A stretch of 64,000 nt of DNA from Nonomuraea sp. SYSU D8015. Lineage in GTDB: Bacteria > Actinomycetota > Actinomycetes > Streptosporangiales > Streptosporangiaceae. Location: positions 54,956 through 118,955 of the forward strand of contig NZ_VJYI01000030.1 of assembly GCF_008065375.1 (NCBI RefSeq), in the 5' to 3' direction. Shown one piece after another: positions 18,143 to 26,632 of the stretch. The notes under the pieces are model-generated. The model had not been told where the DNA came from. It saw only the letters and a list, made by a program, of their open reading frames with translations, and ran no database searches. A program made the position numbers and the translations under genes. Every line of letters starts with the position of its first letter. Positions within the stretch are counted from its first letter, which is position 1.

Positions 18143-19371
18143 CCCTTCTGCGTGGCGAGGTTCGGAGGTGCGGCGGGGGAGTGCCGCCTGGCCCAGGCCG
18201 CGGCGACGGCGGTCCCGGCGAGCGAGAGGAGCACCGAGACGCCGATGAGCGGTGGGTATCCGGCGATTCCGGCGAGCGTGAGTCCGCCGGCACTGGCCAG
18301 CATGCGCAGGACGCCGAGAACGGAGATCTGCACGGTGACGTCGGTGGCGGCGCTCGCGGGACGGGCCAGGTCCATCGCGATCGTGGAGATCCACGTGGCC
18401 ATCGCCGAGTAGGCGATCGCGACCGCCACGACGACCGTGCCGGCCGGCGCCGGATGCCCGGTTCCGGTGGAGAGCGGCAGCAGGCCCGCCAGCGAGAGCG
18501 CGGACCAGCCCCCGATGACGATCACGGGACGGCGCCGGCCCCACCGGGTGATCAGCGTCCCGGTCGCGAGGCCGGCGGCGATCCCGGCGAGCGGGGCCAG
18601 CGTGTACTGGACGAGGGCGATGTCCTCCATCCCCCATCCGGCCGCCAGGAGCATCGCCGGCTGCACCGCGGTGGCCAGATACAGGCCGAGGGCCAGGAAG
18701 GGGAGGACCAGCAGGATCCATGCCGTCGTCCGGCGTGACCGGAACGGCCCGGCCAGCGCGCGCCAGGAGACGGGCGCACGGTGTGACGGCGGTTCGGTGA
18801 AGCGGGCGAGCACGGCCAGAGGGACGCCGAACAGCGCGGCCATCGCGGCCAGTGTCACGGCCCAGCCCGCGGACGCGTACAGCAGCAGGGCGCCGCCCGA
18901 GCCGATGAGGATGGACAGACTGGCCGCGCCGACCTGGATCCCGTTCGCGACGCCGCGCTCGGCAGCCGACAGCAGACGGACCGACAGCCCGTTGACGGCG
19001 GTGTCGTGGAACGCGGAGACGACCAGCACCGCCGCGGTCACGCTCAGGACGGCGGGCAGATCCGCCACCGGGTCCAGCGTGGCCAGGGCGAGCAGGCAGA
19101 CGATCAGGGCGAGCTGCGTGCCGATCAGCCAGCTCCGGTAGTGACCCCACCCGGCGACCCCGTAGCGATCCACGACGGGCCCGACGAGGAAACGCCCGAA
19201 GTAGATCACGCCGAGCAGGTTGATCAGCGCGACGTCCTGCAGGGACACCCCCTTGCCGAGCAGGATCGTGCCGAGTGCGGCGAAGAAGAAGGAGTAGCCG
19301 ATGTCGGACACCAGGAACAGCGAGCCGATCACCGTGAGCCGGCGCCGCAGGGGGACGCCTTCGACGATCAT
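18139..19371 (-). CDS. MFS transporter, 12-TM
   Basis: The protein has 410 residues with about twelve hydrophobic segments, beginning with SLFLVSDIGYSFFFAALGT. A motif-A-like turn (GRFLVGPVVDRYG) sits between TM2 and TM3. Start and stop both overlap neighbouring genes by four bases, so it is translationally coupled with the ABC genes. Its placement next to two ABC half-transporters recalls YbtPQ-YbtX and IrtAB-like metallophore uptake clusters, where an MFS protein accompanies a heterodimeric ABC transporter. Simple drug efflux is equally possible. No siderophore synthase is nearby. Confidence 0.82.
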   Translation of the reverse strand: MIVEGVPLRRRLTVIGSLFLVSDIGYSFFFAALGTILLGKGVSLQDVALINLLGVIYFGRFLVGPVVDRYGVAGWGHYRSWLIGTQLALIVCLLALATLDPVADLPAVLSVTAAVLVVSAFHDTAVNGLSVRLLSAAERGVANGIQVGAASLSILIGSGGALLLYASAGWAVTLAAMAALFGVPLAVLARFTEPPSHRAPVSWRALAGPFRSRRTTAWILLVLPFLALGLYLATAVQPAMLLAAGWGMEDIALVQYTLAPLAGIAAGLATGTLITRWGRRRPVIVIGGWSALSLAGLLPLSTGTGHPAPAGTVVVAVAIAYSAMATWISTIAMDLARPASAATDVTVQISVLGVLRMLASAGGLTLAGIAGYPPLIGVSVLLSLAGTAVAAAWARRHSPAAPPNLATQKG

Positions 19372-21095
19372 GATGCGTCCAGGCGGCCGGCCGTGAGCCG
19401 GCGGTAGGCCGCCGAGCCCGCGACCAGCTCGTCGTGGGTGCCACTGGCCACGACGACGCCCCCGTCGAGCAGGACGACGCGGTCGGCACGCCGGAGGGTC
19501 GAGATCCGATGGGCGATGATGAGCGTGGTACGGGTTCCGCGGGCGGCCGACAGGCCGTCGTGCAGCGCGCGCTCGGCCTCGGTGTCGAGGCCGGAGACCG
19601 CCTCGTCCAGGACGAGGACGGGGGCGCCCGTCAGGAGGGCCCGGGCGATGGCGATGCGCTGACGCTGCCCGCCGGACAGGGACGCTCCCCGCTCGCCGCA
19701 GAGCGTCCGGTAGCCGTCCGGCAGCGCGGTGATGAAGTCATGGGCGCCGGCGAGGCGGGCGGCCTGCTCGACCTCGGCGTCCGTGGCGCCCGGGCGGCCC
19801 AGTCTGATGTTGCCCGCAATCGTGTCGTGGAAGAGGTAGACGTCCTGGGGGACGACGCTGACGGTCCTGCGCAGCTCGCCCGTGGACAGGCGGCGCACAT
19901 CGACGCCGCCGATGGTGACGGCTCCCGCGGAGACGTCCCAGAAGCGGAGCAGCATATTGGCGAGGGTCGTCTTGCCCGCGCCCGAGGGGCCGGCCAGCGC
20001 CACGGTCTCACCGGCGCGGATCTGGAACGAGACGCCGCGGAGCACCTCCTGATCACTCCCCGGGTAGCCGAAGCGGACGTGGCCGAACGCCACGCCCGGG
20101 AGCGCGTCCCGTACCGGCTCGGGCTCATCCGGCTCCCGCACGTGGGGCGGGTAGCCGATGACGGCCAGGACCCGGCCCGCGGCGGCGCGGACGTCGCCGA
20201 GCGTTCGGGCGGTGGCGGAGACGGTCGCGATGGGCGCAGGCGCGGACACGCCGAGGACGATCAGGACGGGGATCCAGCGCGGCTCCACAGCCCCCGCGAC
20301 CGCCCGGAGGGCGAGCGCGAGCAGTCCCAGCCCCAGCAGCAGCTCGGTGGCGACCAGCTCGAGGCCGGCGCGCCGGGCGTACGCACGGTGGTGCGCGCGC
20401 AGCTCCTCGGTACGGGCGAGGACCCGCGCGACGACGTCGTGTCCGCGGCGCGCGAGCGCCAGCTCCCGCAGCCCCTGGATGACCTCGACGGTCTCACCGG
20501 CGACGGCTCCGGCCGCGGCGCGCACGGCACGCCCCTGCTCGCCCGCGCGCCGCGACAGCGCGGCCGGCACCACGGCGATGAGCAGCATCACGGCCGCGAT
20601 CACGGCCGCGGCGGCCACGTCGACCGACGCGACCACGGCGACCGAGGCCAGCGAGACCGCGACGGCGCCCACGTAGTCGCCGGCCGTGTGGGCGAAGAAC
20701 GTCTCGGTGGCCGACACGTCGTTCTTGGCGATGTCGGCCAGCTCCCCGGTCCTGCGGCCGAGCAGCCTGCCGGGGGTGGCCCGTTCGAGGCCGTCGAACA
20801 GGCGCAGCCGCAGCACCTTGAGCAGCCGGTAGGCCCAGTCATGTCCGATGTGCGTCTGCCACCAGGCGGCGACCCCCGCGACCAGGACCGCGACGGCGAT
20901 CTGGAGGGTCAGGGACTCTGCCCGGCCGGTGAGCAGCCCGCCGAGCTGGTACGCGGTCAGGGCGGGCACCAGCACCACCATGCCGTAGCTGACCAGCCCG
21001 GACGCGATGACCAGGGCGAAGACGAGCGGGCGGGAGGCCATGGTGGGCAGCAGGCGCCACAGAGGCCGGTCGACGGACGTCGGAGGTGTCGTCAC
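19368..21095 (-). CDS. ABC half-transporter (TMD-NBD fusion), subunit A
   Basis: The protein has 575 residues with six hydrophobic segments in the first 320, then an ATPase domain with Walker A GPSGAGKTT, signature LSGGQRQRIAIARALL and Walker B VLVLDEAVSGLD, followed by the H-loop IIAHRIST. It should dimerise with the product of the overlapping upstream gene. The Walker B segment carries EAVSGLD, so its ATPase site appears intact. It could be an exporter or an importer of the IrtAB/YbtPQ fold, which cannot be told apart by sequence inspection alone. Confidence 0.92.
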   Translation of the reverse strand: MTTPPTSVDRPLWRLLPTMASRPLVFALVIASGLVSYGMVVLVPALTAYQLGGLLTGRAESLTLQIAVAVLVAGVAAWWQTHIGHDWAYRLLKVLRLRLFDGLERATPGRLLGRRTGELADIAKNDVSATETFFAHTAGDYVGAVAVSLASVAVVASVDVAAAAVIAAVMLLIAVVPAALSRRAGEQGRAVRAAAGAVAGETVEVIQGLRELALARRGHDVVARVLARTEELRAHHRAYARRAGLELVATELLLGLGLLALALRAVAGAVEPRWIPVLIVLGVSAPAPIATVSATARTLGDVRAAAGRVLAVIGYPPHVREPDEPEPVRDALPGVAFGHVRFGYPGSDQEVLRGVSFQIRAGETVALAGPSGAGKTTLANMLLRFWDVSAGAVTIGGVDVRRLSTGELRRTVSVVPQDVYLFHDTIAGNIRLGRPGATDAEVEQAARLAGAHDFITALPDGYRTLCGERGASLSGGQRQRIAIARALLTGAPVLVLDEAVSGLDTEAERALHDGLSAARGTRTTLIIAHRISTLRRADRVVLLDGGVVVASGTHDELVAGSAAYRRLTAGRLDAS

Positions 21096-22807
21096 AGCGC
21101 GGCTCCTGCCTCGACGAGACGGTGGTAGGTGCCGGTACGGCCGAGCAGCCGCTCGTGCGACCCGCGTTCGACGACCCGCCCCTGCTCCAGGACGACGATC
21201 TCGTCGGCGTCACGCACGGTGGCCAGGCGATGGGCCACGATCAGGACGGCCCGGTCCCTGCAGAGCCGCTCGACGGCGGCGTGCACGGCTGTCTCGGTCC
21301 GTCCGTCGAGCGCCGCGGTGGCCTCGTCGAGGATCAGGACCGGTGCGTCCTGCAGCAGGGCCCGCGCGATCGCCACGCGTTGCCGCTGGCCTCCGGAGAG
21401 GCGGGCGCCGCGCTCGGACACCTCGGTGTCGTAACCGTCGGGCATGGCGGCGAGGTCGGCGGCCAGCCCGGCGGCCTCGGCGGCGGACTCGATCTGTTCC
21501 CGCGTGGCGTCGGGGCGGGCCAGGGCGATGTTCTCGCGGATGGTGCCGGGGAACAGGTGCGTGTCCTGGCTGACGACGGCGATGGTGCGCCACCACTGCT
21601 CCAGCGGCAGCTCGCGCAGGTCCCGCCCGTCGACGGTCACCCGTCCCGCGGTCGGGTCGACCAGCCTGGCCAGCAGTGAGACCACCGTGCTCTTGCCGGA
21701 GCCGGACGGCCCGACGAGCGCGACCGTCCGCCCCGGCTCGAGCACGAGCCCGACACCGGAGACGGCGTCCTCGTCGCGGCCCGGGTAGCGGAAGGAGACG
21801 TCCTCCAGTGCCACCACGGGCGCCGGGCCGAGGGGAACCGGCCGGCGATCGCCGTCGCGGACCGCCGGCTCTTCGGCGAGGAAGGCGTCCAGCTTGGCCA
21901 CCGCCGCCCGGGCGGCGAACGTCGCGTGCAGGTACGCGCCGGCCTCCTCGACCGGCACGAACGCGACCAGCACGACGAGCAGCACGGCCAGCGCCGCCTG
22001 CCCGGAGATGCGCCCGTCCGCGGCGAGGTATCCGGCACGCACCACCGCCACCGCTCCCGCGCCGGCGCTCGCCCAGCGGCCGGCCAGGATCTGCGTGAAC
22101 AGGACGGCGAGGGTCCGCATGCTCGCGACGCGCACGGTCTCCGCCTGCTCCGCCAGACGTCGCCGCAGCGTCGGCGCGGCGGCGAAGGACTTGGCCGTGG
22201 CCATCCCCTGGACGGCCTCGACGAAGCCCGCGTCCATGGCATGCAGGTCCGTGAACACCCGTTCGTGGCCCTTGCGGCCGATCGCGTTCCAGATCGGCCC
22301 CGCGACCTGCATGACCACCAGAGCCATCGCGATCAGGACCCCGCCGAGCGGGTCGACGACCGCCACGGCGGCCGCGGCGAGCAGCGGTCCGATCCAGGAC
22401 AACAGCCGGGCGGGCCGGGCCCTGGCCATCAGCGTCTCGATCGCCGCGGCGCTCTCCACGAGCGTGGCCGCCACATCGCCGGTCCGCCGCGTCGCCGTGT
22501 ACGCGGGACCGAGGGTCAGCAGGTGGTCGAGCAGGCGGCGGCGCGCCGTCACCGCGACCCGGTGCCCGATGGACTCCGCGAGCGACTCACTCGCCCACAG
22601 CAGGAGCGAGCGGACCACCACCATGGCGGCCGCCACCGCCGCCGCCCACACCGCGGAATCCCAGGGGCTCCCGGCCAGCGGCGCCGCGACCAGGGCGGCG
22701 AGCGCCCATGCCTGCACCAGGCGGCTGACCACGACGCCGCTTCCCAGCGCGACGCTGCCCATCAGCGGCACGCGCACGGCCCGTGCGACCTCATCGATCA
22801 TGCTCAT
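21092..22807 (-). CDS. ABC half-transporter (TMD-NBD fusion), subunit B
   Basis: ATG 22807 is preferred over the upstream TTG 22819 because GGAGGG lies just before it; the product has 571 residues. The N-terminal transmembrane domain contains the intracellular-loop sequence VEAVQGMATAKSF. The ATPase domain has GPSGSGKST, LSGGQRQRVAIARAL and VLILDEATAALD, all catalytic motifs intact. It is the promoter-proximal gene of the ABC-ABC-MFS-MFS operon, and its start lies about 14 bp from a perfect TetR-type palindrome. It most likely forms a heterodimer with subunit A. Confidence 0.92.
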   Translation of the reverse strand: MSMIDEVARAVRVPLMGSVALGSGVVVSRLVQAWALAALVAAPLAGSPWDSAVWAAAVAAAMVVVRSLLLWASESLAESIGHRVAVTARRRLLDHLLTLGPAYTATRRTGDVAATLVESAAAIETLMARARPARLLSWIGPLLAAAAVAVVDPLGGVLIAMALVVMQVAGPIWNAIGRKGHERVFTDLHAMDAGFVEAVQGMATAKSFAAAPTLRRRLAEQAETVRVASMRTLAVLFTQILAGRWASAGAGAVAVVRAGYLAADGRISGQAALAVLLVVLVAFVPVEEAGAYLHATFAARAAVAKLDAFLAEEPAVRDGDRRPVPLGPAPVVALEDVSFRYPGRDEDAVSGVGLVLEPGRTVALVGPSGSGKSTVVSLLARLVDPTAGRVTVDGRDLRELPLEQWWRTIAVVSQDTHLFPGTIRENIALARPDATREQIESAAEAAGLAADLAAMPDGYDTEVSERGARLSGGQRQRVAIARALLQDAPVLILDEATAALDGRTETAVHAAVERLCRDRAVLIVAHRLATVRDADEIVVLEQGRVVERGSHERLLGRTGTYHRLVEAGAAL

Positions 22808-22820
22808 ACGTCCCTCCAAA

Positions 22821-22839
22821 CTGACTGACGGTCAGTCAG
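22821..22839. promoter_or_regulatory. TetR-family operator, perfect 19-bp palindrome
   Basis: CTGACTGACGGTCAGTCAG is a perfect 9-1-9 palindrome centred at 22830, immediately upstream of the ABC operon and 86 bp from the divergent tetR-type gene. The sequence class (TGAC...GTCA arms) and position are typical of TetR operators. The site is close enough to the ABC ribosome binding site to block initiation or elongation. Confidence 0.82.
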
Positions 22840-22924
22840 AACATAGGAGAAATGATTATCGGTCGCAAGAGGGGATCGTCGGCCATCCACTAGGGTCGTC
22901 TTCGGCGACAAGTCAGGGGGAGGC

Positions 22925-23473
22925 GTGGTGGCCCGGACGAAATCCAGCGAGCAGCGGCGCGGTGACCTGCTCGACGCCGCCGAGCGGCTGGTTCTGGCCG
23001 ACGGCGTCGACACGCTCAAGATCGATGACGTGGTCGTCGGCGCCGGCGTCGCCAAAGGGACCTTCTACCTGCACTTCGCCAGCAAGGACGACCTGATCGC
23101 GGCGCTGCGCGACCGCTATGTCGAACGGTTCGTCGCCCACCAGCGCCAGGCCGCCGACGCCAAGGCCGGCCTCGCCCGGGTGGAGGCGTGGCTGCTGGCC
23201 GGCATCACCGCCTATCTGTCCGACACCCGGCTGCACGACGTCCTGTTCCGGCACGGATCCCGGACGTCGCACAAGCCCGGCCCCAATCTGGCCGTGGACG
23301 CGTTGAAGCGACTCCTGGAGGACGAGACGACCGTCCCCGACCCGGAGGCGACCGCCATCGTGCTTTATCACGCCATGCACGGAAGCGCCGACCACATCCT
23401 GCACGTGCCGGAAGACCGCCGGCGCTTGCTGGACGAGGTCGCCCGCCTCTGCCGCGCGCTGATCGGCGGCTGA
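22925..23473 (+). CDS. TetR/AcrR-family repressor of the adjacent transporter operon
   Basis: The protein has 182 residues with an N-terminal helix-turn-helix (LKIDDVVVGAGVAKGTFYLHFASKDDL, about residues 32-58) and an all-helical ligand-binding domain. GTG 22925 follows GGGGGAGG; GTG 22928 is an alternative. It is divergent from the ABC-ABC-MFS-MFS operon, and the palindrome at 22821-22839 lies between, so local repression relieved by a transported compound is the simple model. The ligand is not predictable. Confidence 0.9.
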   Translation: MVARTKSSEQRRGDLLDAAERLVLADGVDTLKIDDVVVGAGVAKGTFYLHFASKDDLIAALRDRYVERFVAHQRQAADAKAGLARVEAWLLAGITAYLSDTRLHDVLFRHGSRTSHKPGPNLAVDALKRLLEDETTVPDPEATAIVLYHAMHGSADHILHVPEDRRRLLDEVARLCRALIGG

Positions 23474-23513
23474 CCGCCACTCCTTCGCTCTCAGGGCCGC
23501 CGCATGCCCGGTG

Positions 23514-23579
23514 ATGTAAAAGATTCTAGACATGGGGTCAAGCATTCGTTACATTGCTCATGTCAAAGATTCTGTACAT
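23514..23579. promoter_or_regulatory. Pair of 20-bp direct repeats upstream of the DUF4386 gene
   Basis: ATGTAAAAGATTCTAGACAT (23514-23533) and ATGTCAAAGATTCTGTACAT (23560-23579) match at 17 of 20 positions and start 46 bp apart. Each has ATGT...ACAT ends, so each is also a weak dyad. They occupy the AT-rich segment just before the GTG start at 23591 and probably are operators of an unidentified regulator. Confidence 0.6.
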
Positions 23580-23590
23580 CAGGAGGAATC

Positions 23591-24268
23591 GTGGTCGTTT
23601 CGGAAGCAGCTCATCAGCCTGTTCGCAGGGCCGCCTTAGTCGCCGGGATCGCGTTGCTAGCGCTGGCCGTCCTCGCGGGTCTGGCCAATTTCGGGGTCGT
23701 CGAGAACCTTGTCACCGCAGGCGACGCGGAGAAGACGGCGCAGGCCATACGCGACTCCGAGGCCTTGTTCCGCTACGGCGTGGCCGGTCTGCTCCTGGCG
23801 GCCGTACTCGACGTGGTCGTGGCGTGGGCGCTCATGGTCGTCTTCAAGCCGGCGCGCGAAGGTGTCGCGACGCTCGCGGCCTGGCTGAGGGCGGTGTACG
23901 CGGGCGTGTTCGTCGTCGCCATCGCCCAGCTCGCGGGAGCGCCGTCCCTCGCCGCCCAGGGGTCATCCGCCGAGGCGCTCCTCAAGATCGACACCTTCCA
24001 TGACATCTGGGACGCCGGTCTCACGCTCTTCGGGCTCCACCTGCTGCTGCTCGGATATCTGGCCTACGCGTCGGACTATGCGCCCAAGCTCCTGGGTGTC
24101 CTGCTCGCCATCGCGGGGCTCGGCTATCTCGTGGACCACTTCGGCGCCTTCGCCTTCTCGGGCTACTCGCTGGAAGTCGCGATGTTCACCTTCGTCGGCG
24201 AGGTCGCGCTCATGATCTGGCTCCTCGTCAAGGGCAGGGGGATCGCCCTGGGCAAGACCATCGGCTAG
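23591..24268 (+). CDS. DUF4386-type membrane protein
   Basis: The protein has 225 residues from GTG 23591, chosen because AGGAGGAATC precedes it; the open frame upstream lacks a ribosome binding site and covers the direct repeats. Five or six hydrophobic segments are seen (for example AALVAGIALLALAVLAGLANFGV and YGVAGLLLAAVLDVVVAWALMVVF). The conserved DUF4386 pattern is recognised in the middle and end (DIWDAGLTLFGLHLLLLGYLAY). Members of this family are uncharacterised. Two direct repeats in front suggest tight regulation. Confidence 0.8.
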   Translation: MVVSEAAHQPVRRAALVAGIALLALAVLAGLANFGVVENLVTAGDAEKTAQAIRDSEALFRYGVAGLLLAAVLDVVVAWALMVVFKPAREGVATLAAWLRAVYAGVFVVAIAQLAGAPSLAAQGSSAEALLKIDTFHDIWDAGLTLFGLHLLLLGYLAYASDYAPKLLGVLLAIAGLGYLVDHFGAFAFSGYSLEVAMFTFVGEVALMIWLLVKGRGIALGKTIG

Positions 24269-24271
24269 GCT

Positions 24272-24299
24272 CCCTAGGTAAAAGCCTAATATCCCTAGG
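24272..24299. promoter_or_regulatory. CCCTAGG repeat pair before the alpha/beta hydrolase gene
   Basis: The heptamer CCCTAGG, containing the palindrome CCTAGG, occurs at 24272-24278 and 24293-24299 in the 38-bp gap before ATG 24307. The second copy overlaps the AGGAGG ribosome binding site. This could be a small operator, or chance in a short leader. Confidence 0.35.
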
Positions 24300-24306
24300 A
24301 GGCGCC

Positions 24307-25107
24307 ATGTTCGAGTTGAAGGTCCCCGGTGCGACGCTGTACTACGAGGTGCGCGAGGGCGACGGTCCCGTGCTGCTGTTCATCCCCGGCGGCGGTGCGG
24401 ACGGGAGCGCGTTCGACGCGGTGATCGACGCTCTCGGCGGCCGGTTCACCGCGGTCGTCTACGACCCTCGCGGCAAGTCCCGCAGCCGCCTGGACGGCCC
24501 GGCGGTCGGCCAGCGGGTGGAGGTGCAGCGCGAGGACGCGCACCGGTTGCTGGACCACGTGGCCCGGCCGGGCGAGCCGGCGTACGTCTTCGGCTCCAGC
24601 GCGGGCGCCATCGTCGGCCTCGACCTGGCCACCCGCCACCCCGAGCAGGTCACCCGGGTGATCGCCCACGAGCCGCCGCTGGTCGGGCTGTTGCCCGACC
24701 CGGAGCCGCACCACGCGTTCTTCGCCTCCGTCGTGGACGCCTTCCACCGCGAGGGTGTGGTCGCCGCGATCACGGTGATGTCCGGCGGCACCCCGCCCCC
24801 GCCCCTGGACGAACTGCCGGGCCCGCTCGCCGCCCGGTTCGAGCGGACCCTCCGGAACATGCCGTTCTTCCTCGAACACGAACTTCGCCAGTTCACCGGC
24901 CACATCCCGGGCGTCTCCGCGATCCCCGCCGACAAGGCGGTCCCGGCCGTCGGACGCGAGTCGCGCGGGCAGGCGCTCGCCCGTCCCGCCGAACTGCTGG
25001 CCGCGCGGCTGGGGGTGGAGCTCGCCGAGCTGCCCGGCGGGCACACCGGATCGACCACCCATCCGGCGGAGTTCGCGGCCGCGCTGGAGAAGGTGATCGC
25101 CCGCTGA
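24307..25107 (+). CDS. Alpha/beta-fold hydrolase
   Basis: The protein has 266 residues with the alpha/beta hydrolase pattern: oxyanion loop region FIPGGGADG (about residues 28-36), nucleophile elbow GSSAGA (Ser about 98-99), and a C-terminal GGHTGS likely carrying the catalytic His. It has no signal peptide. The AGGAGG site precedes ATG 24307. Substrate is unknown; similar proteins are annotated as esterases, haloperoxidase-like or epoxide-hydrolase-like. It lies 38 bp after the DUF4386 gene, so co-transcription is possible. Confidence 0.85.
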   Translation: MFELKVPGATLYYEVREGDGPVLLFIPGGGADGSAFDAVIDALGGRFTAVVYDPRGKSRSRLDGPAVGQRVEVQREDAHRLLDHVARPGEPAYVFGSSAGAIVGLDLATRHPEQVTRVIAHEPPLVGLLPDPEPHHAFFASVVDAFHREGVVAAITVMSGGTPPPPLDELPGPLAARFERTLRNMPFFLEHELRQFTGHIPGVSAIPADKAVPAVGRESRGQALARPAELLAARLGVELAELPGGHTGSTTHPAEFAAALEKVIAR

Positions 25108-25108
25108 C

Positions 25109-25693
25109 TCAGGCGCCGTGGCCGCGCTCCGGCGGCCAGTTCCGCAGGAGGATGTGGAGTGCTTCCACGGCGCGCTCCCAGGAGGCCTGGACGCTGCGCG
25201 GATGCCCGAAGCCGCCACCGGACTCCAGCAGGATGAAGCCGTGGAACGTGCTCCGGAGCAGCCGGACCGCGTCGGTCACGTCCGGCTCCGACAGCCCGTA
25301 GCCCTGCAACATCGCGTAGACCAGCTCGCCGCCACGTGTACTCCCGGGCGCCTCTGCGGCGAGCGCGGGATCGACCTGGATCTGGGTCGCGGCATACCGT
25401 CCGGGATGCTCGTGCGCGTACTGCCGGTAGGCGTCGGCGAAGGCCACCAGGGCATCCTTGCCCGCCCGTCCCGCCACGGCCGTCACGACCCGGTCGGCCT
25501 GCTCGCGCGCCGCCAGCAACGCGACGCGGGCCCGCAGCTCGGTGAGGTTCTTGACGTGCGAGTAGAGGCTGGCGTCCTTCACCCCGAAGCTGCGTGCCAG
25601 CGCCGACATCGTCACGTTGTCGAAGCCGATCTCGTCAGCCATGTCGGCTGCCGTCTGCACCAGCCGTTCGACGGTGATCCCCGCACGAGCCAT
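25109..25693 (-). CDS. TetR-family transcriptional regulator
   Basis: The protein has 194 residues from ATG 25693. The helix-turn-helix (NVTMSALARSFGVKDASLYSHVKNL) lies at about residues 22-46. The C-terminal half resembles the TetR_C_33/WHG type (EHPGRYAATQIQV, TFHGFILLESGGGFG). It is convergent with the alpha/beta hydrolase gene, ending one base from it. Its target may be the hydrolase or the divergent hypothetical gene at 25794; no palindrome decides this. Confidence 0.86.
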   Translation of the reverse strand: MARAGITVERLVQTAADMADEIGFDNVTMSALARSFGVKDASLYSHVKNLTELRARVALLAAREQADRVVTAVAGRAGKDALVAFADAYRQYAHEHPGRYAATQIQVDPALAAEAPGSTRGGELVYAMLQGYGLSEPDVTDAVRLLRSTFHGFILLESGGGFGHPRSVQASWERAVEALHILLRNWPPERGHGA

Positions 25694-25793
25694 GCGACCT
25701 GCCCTCACAACCAGACCCTTTGGATAGGTGGCGAGGATATCCAGGCCGCCGTTCGGAACCGCGCAGGGCGGGGGATTTCCGTACGGTGGGAGT

Positions 25794-26435
25794 ATGTTCT
25801 TCGAGCCCCCGCCACCACACGAAGAAGCGGCGAGCCCGCCGAAGCCGGGGCTGCCGGCTTGGTCCGCTCCGCCGGCGGAAGAGATGGGCGCGCTGATGGT
25901 CAGCGGTCTGGTGCTGGCCCGTGTCCCGAACGTCGTCATCACCGTCCCGACGATCCGGGCGTTCAAGACCGGCTGCCTGATGGACGTGGAGATCGTCATG
26001 AGGCGGCTGACCATGTCACCCGATGACTTCCAGGCCCTCTCACTGTCGGTGTACCCGCACATGGTCGCCGGGGTGCGCGCCGGCGGATTACCGGACAACC
26101 TGCTGCGGTTCGGCGTGCGCTTCGCCGACGGCACCAAGGCCACCACCGTCGGACAGCGGCTCGACAGGCCACAGATCCCGCAGGATCCGCCGTCGGGTCC
26201 TCGGCTTTCCTGGCTGTTCGGCGGCATGTCGATGCGCAGCGGTGACGAGGACGCCGGTGTCACCGTCGTGGGGCTGTGGCTGTGGCCGTTGCCGCCTCCG
26301 GAGACCTTCGAACTCGCCGTGGAGTGGCCCGCGGGCGGCGTCGGGTTGAGCATCGTCGAACTCGACGGATCGGCCATCGCGGCCGCCGCCCAGCGCTCCG
26401 TTCCGTACTGGCCGGATTCCACGCCGAGCGAATAG
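25794..26435 (+). CDS. Conserved hypothetical protein
   Basis: The protein has 213 residues from ATG 25794, preceded by GGTGGGAG; an earlier in-frame ATG at 25728 lacks a ribosome binding site. There is no signal peptide or membrane segment. The N-terminus is Pro-rich (FFEPPPPHEEAASPPKPG). The body is beta-rich (FGVRFADGTKATT, VGLWLWPLPPPETFELAVEWP), which suggests a small beta-sandwich. I do not recognise a named family. Divergent from the TetR gene at 25693. Confidence 0.7.
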   Translation: MFFEPPPPHEEAASPPKPGLPAWSAPPAEEMGALMVSGLVLARVPNVVITVPTIRAFKTGCLMDVEIVMRRLTMSPDDFQALSLSVYPHMVAGVRAGGLPDNLLRFGVRFADGTKATTVGQRLDRPQIPQDPPSGPRLSWLFGGMSMRSGDEDAGVTVVGLWLWPLPPPETFELAVEWPAGGVGLSIVELDGSAIAAAAQRSVPYWPDSTPSE

Positions 26436-26632
26436 GCGTCACCGCCCTCCGCGTCCGCGCGTGATCACCGTGCCGTCTCCATCTCGTCTCGAAGAGGCGC
26501 ACCGATTCCTTGAGCGGATGGTTCCGAGCGAGAATCTGAGCGGATCGCAGATCTGAGGAACAGGGCGGCGAGCCGGGCCCGGGGCACGATCGACGATGCC
26601 TGGACGGCAGCTCTCCCCGGAAGGAGAACTCC

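Noticed and set aside
18139..19489. Upstream extension of the EmrB-type MFS frame (to 19489)
   Set aside because: The extension overlaps the other MFS gene out of frame; the real start is ATG 18142 with an ATGA junction.
16694..23473. Biosynthetic gene cluster around the transporter cassette
   Set aside because: No PKS, NRPS, terpene or RiPP genes occur within the window near it.
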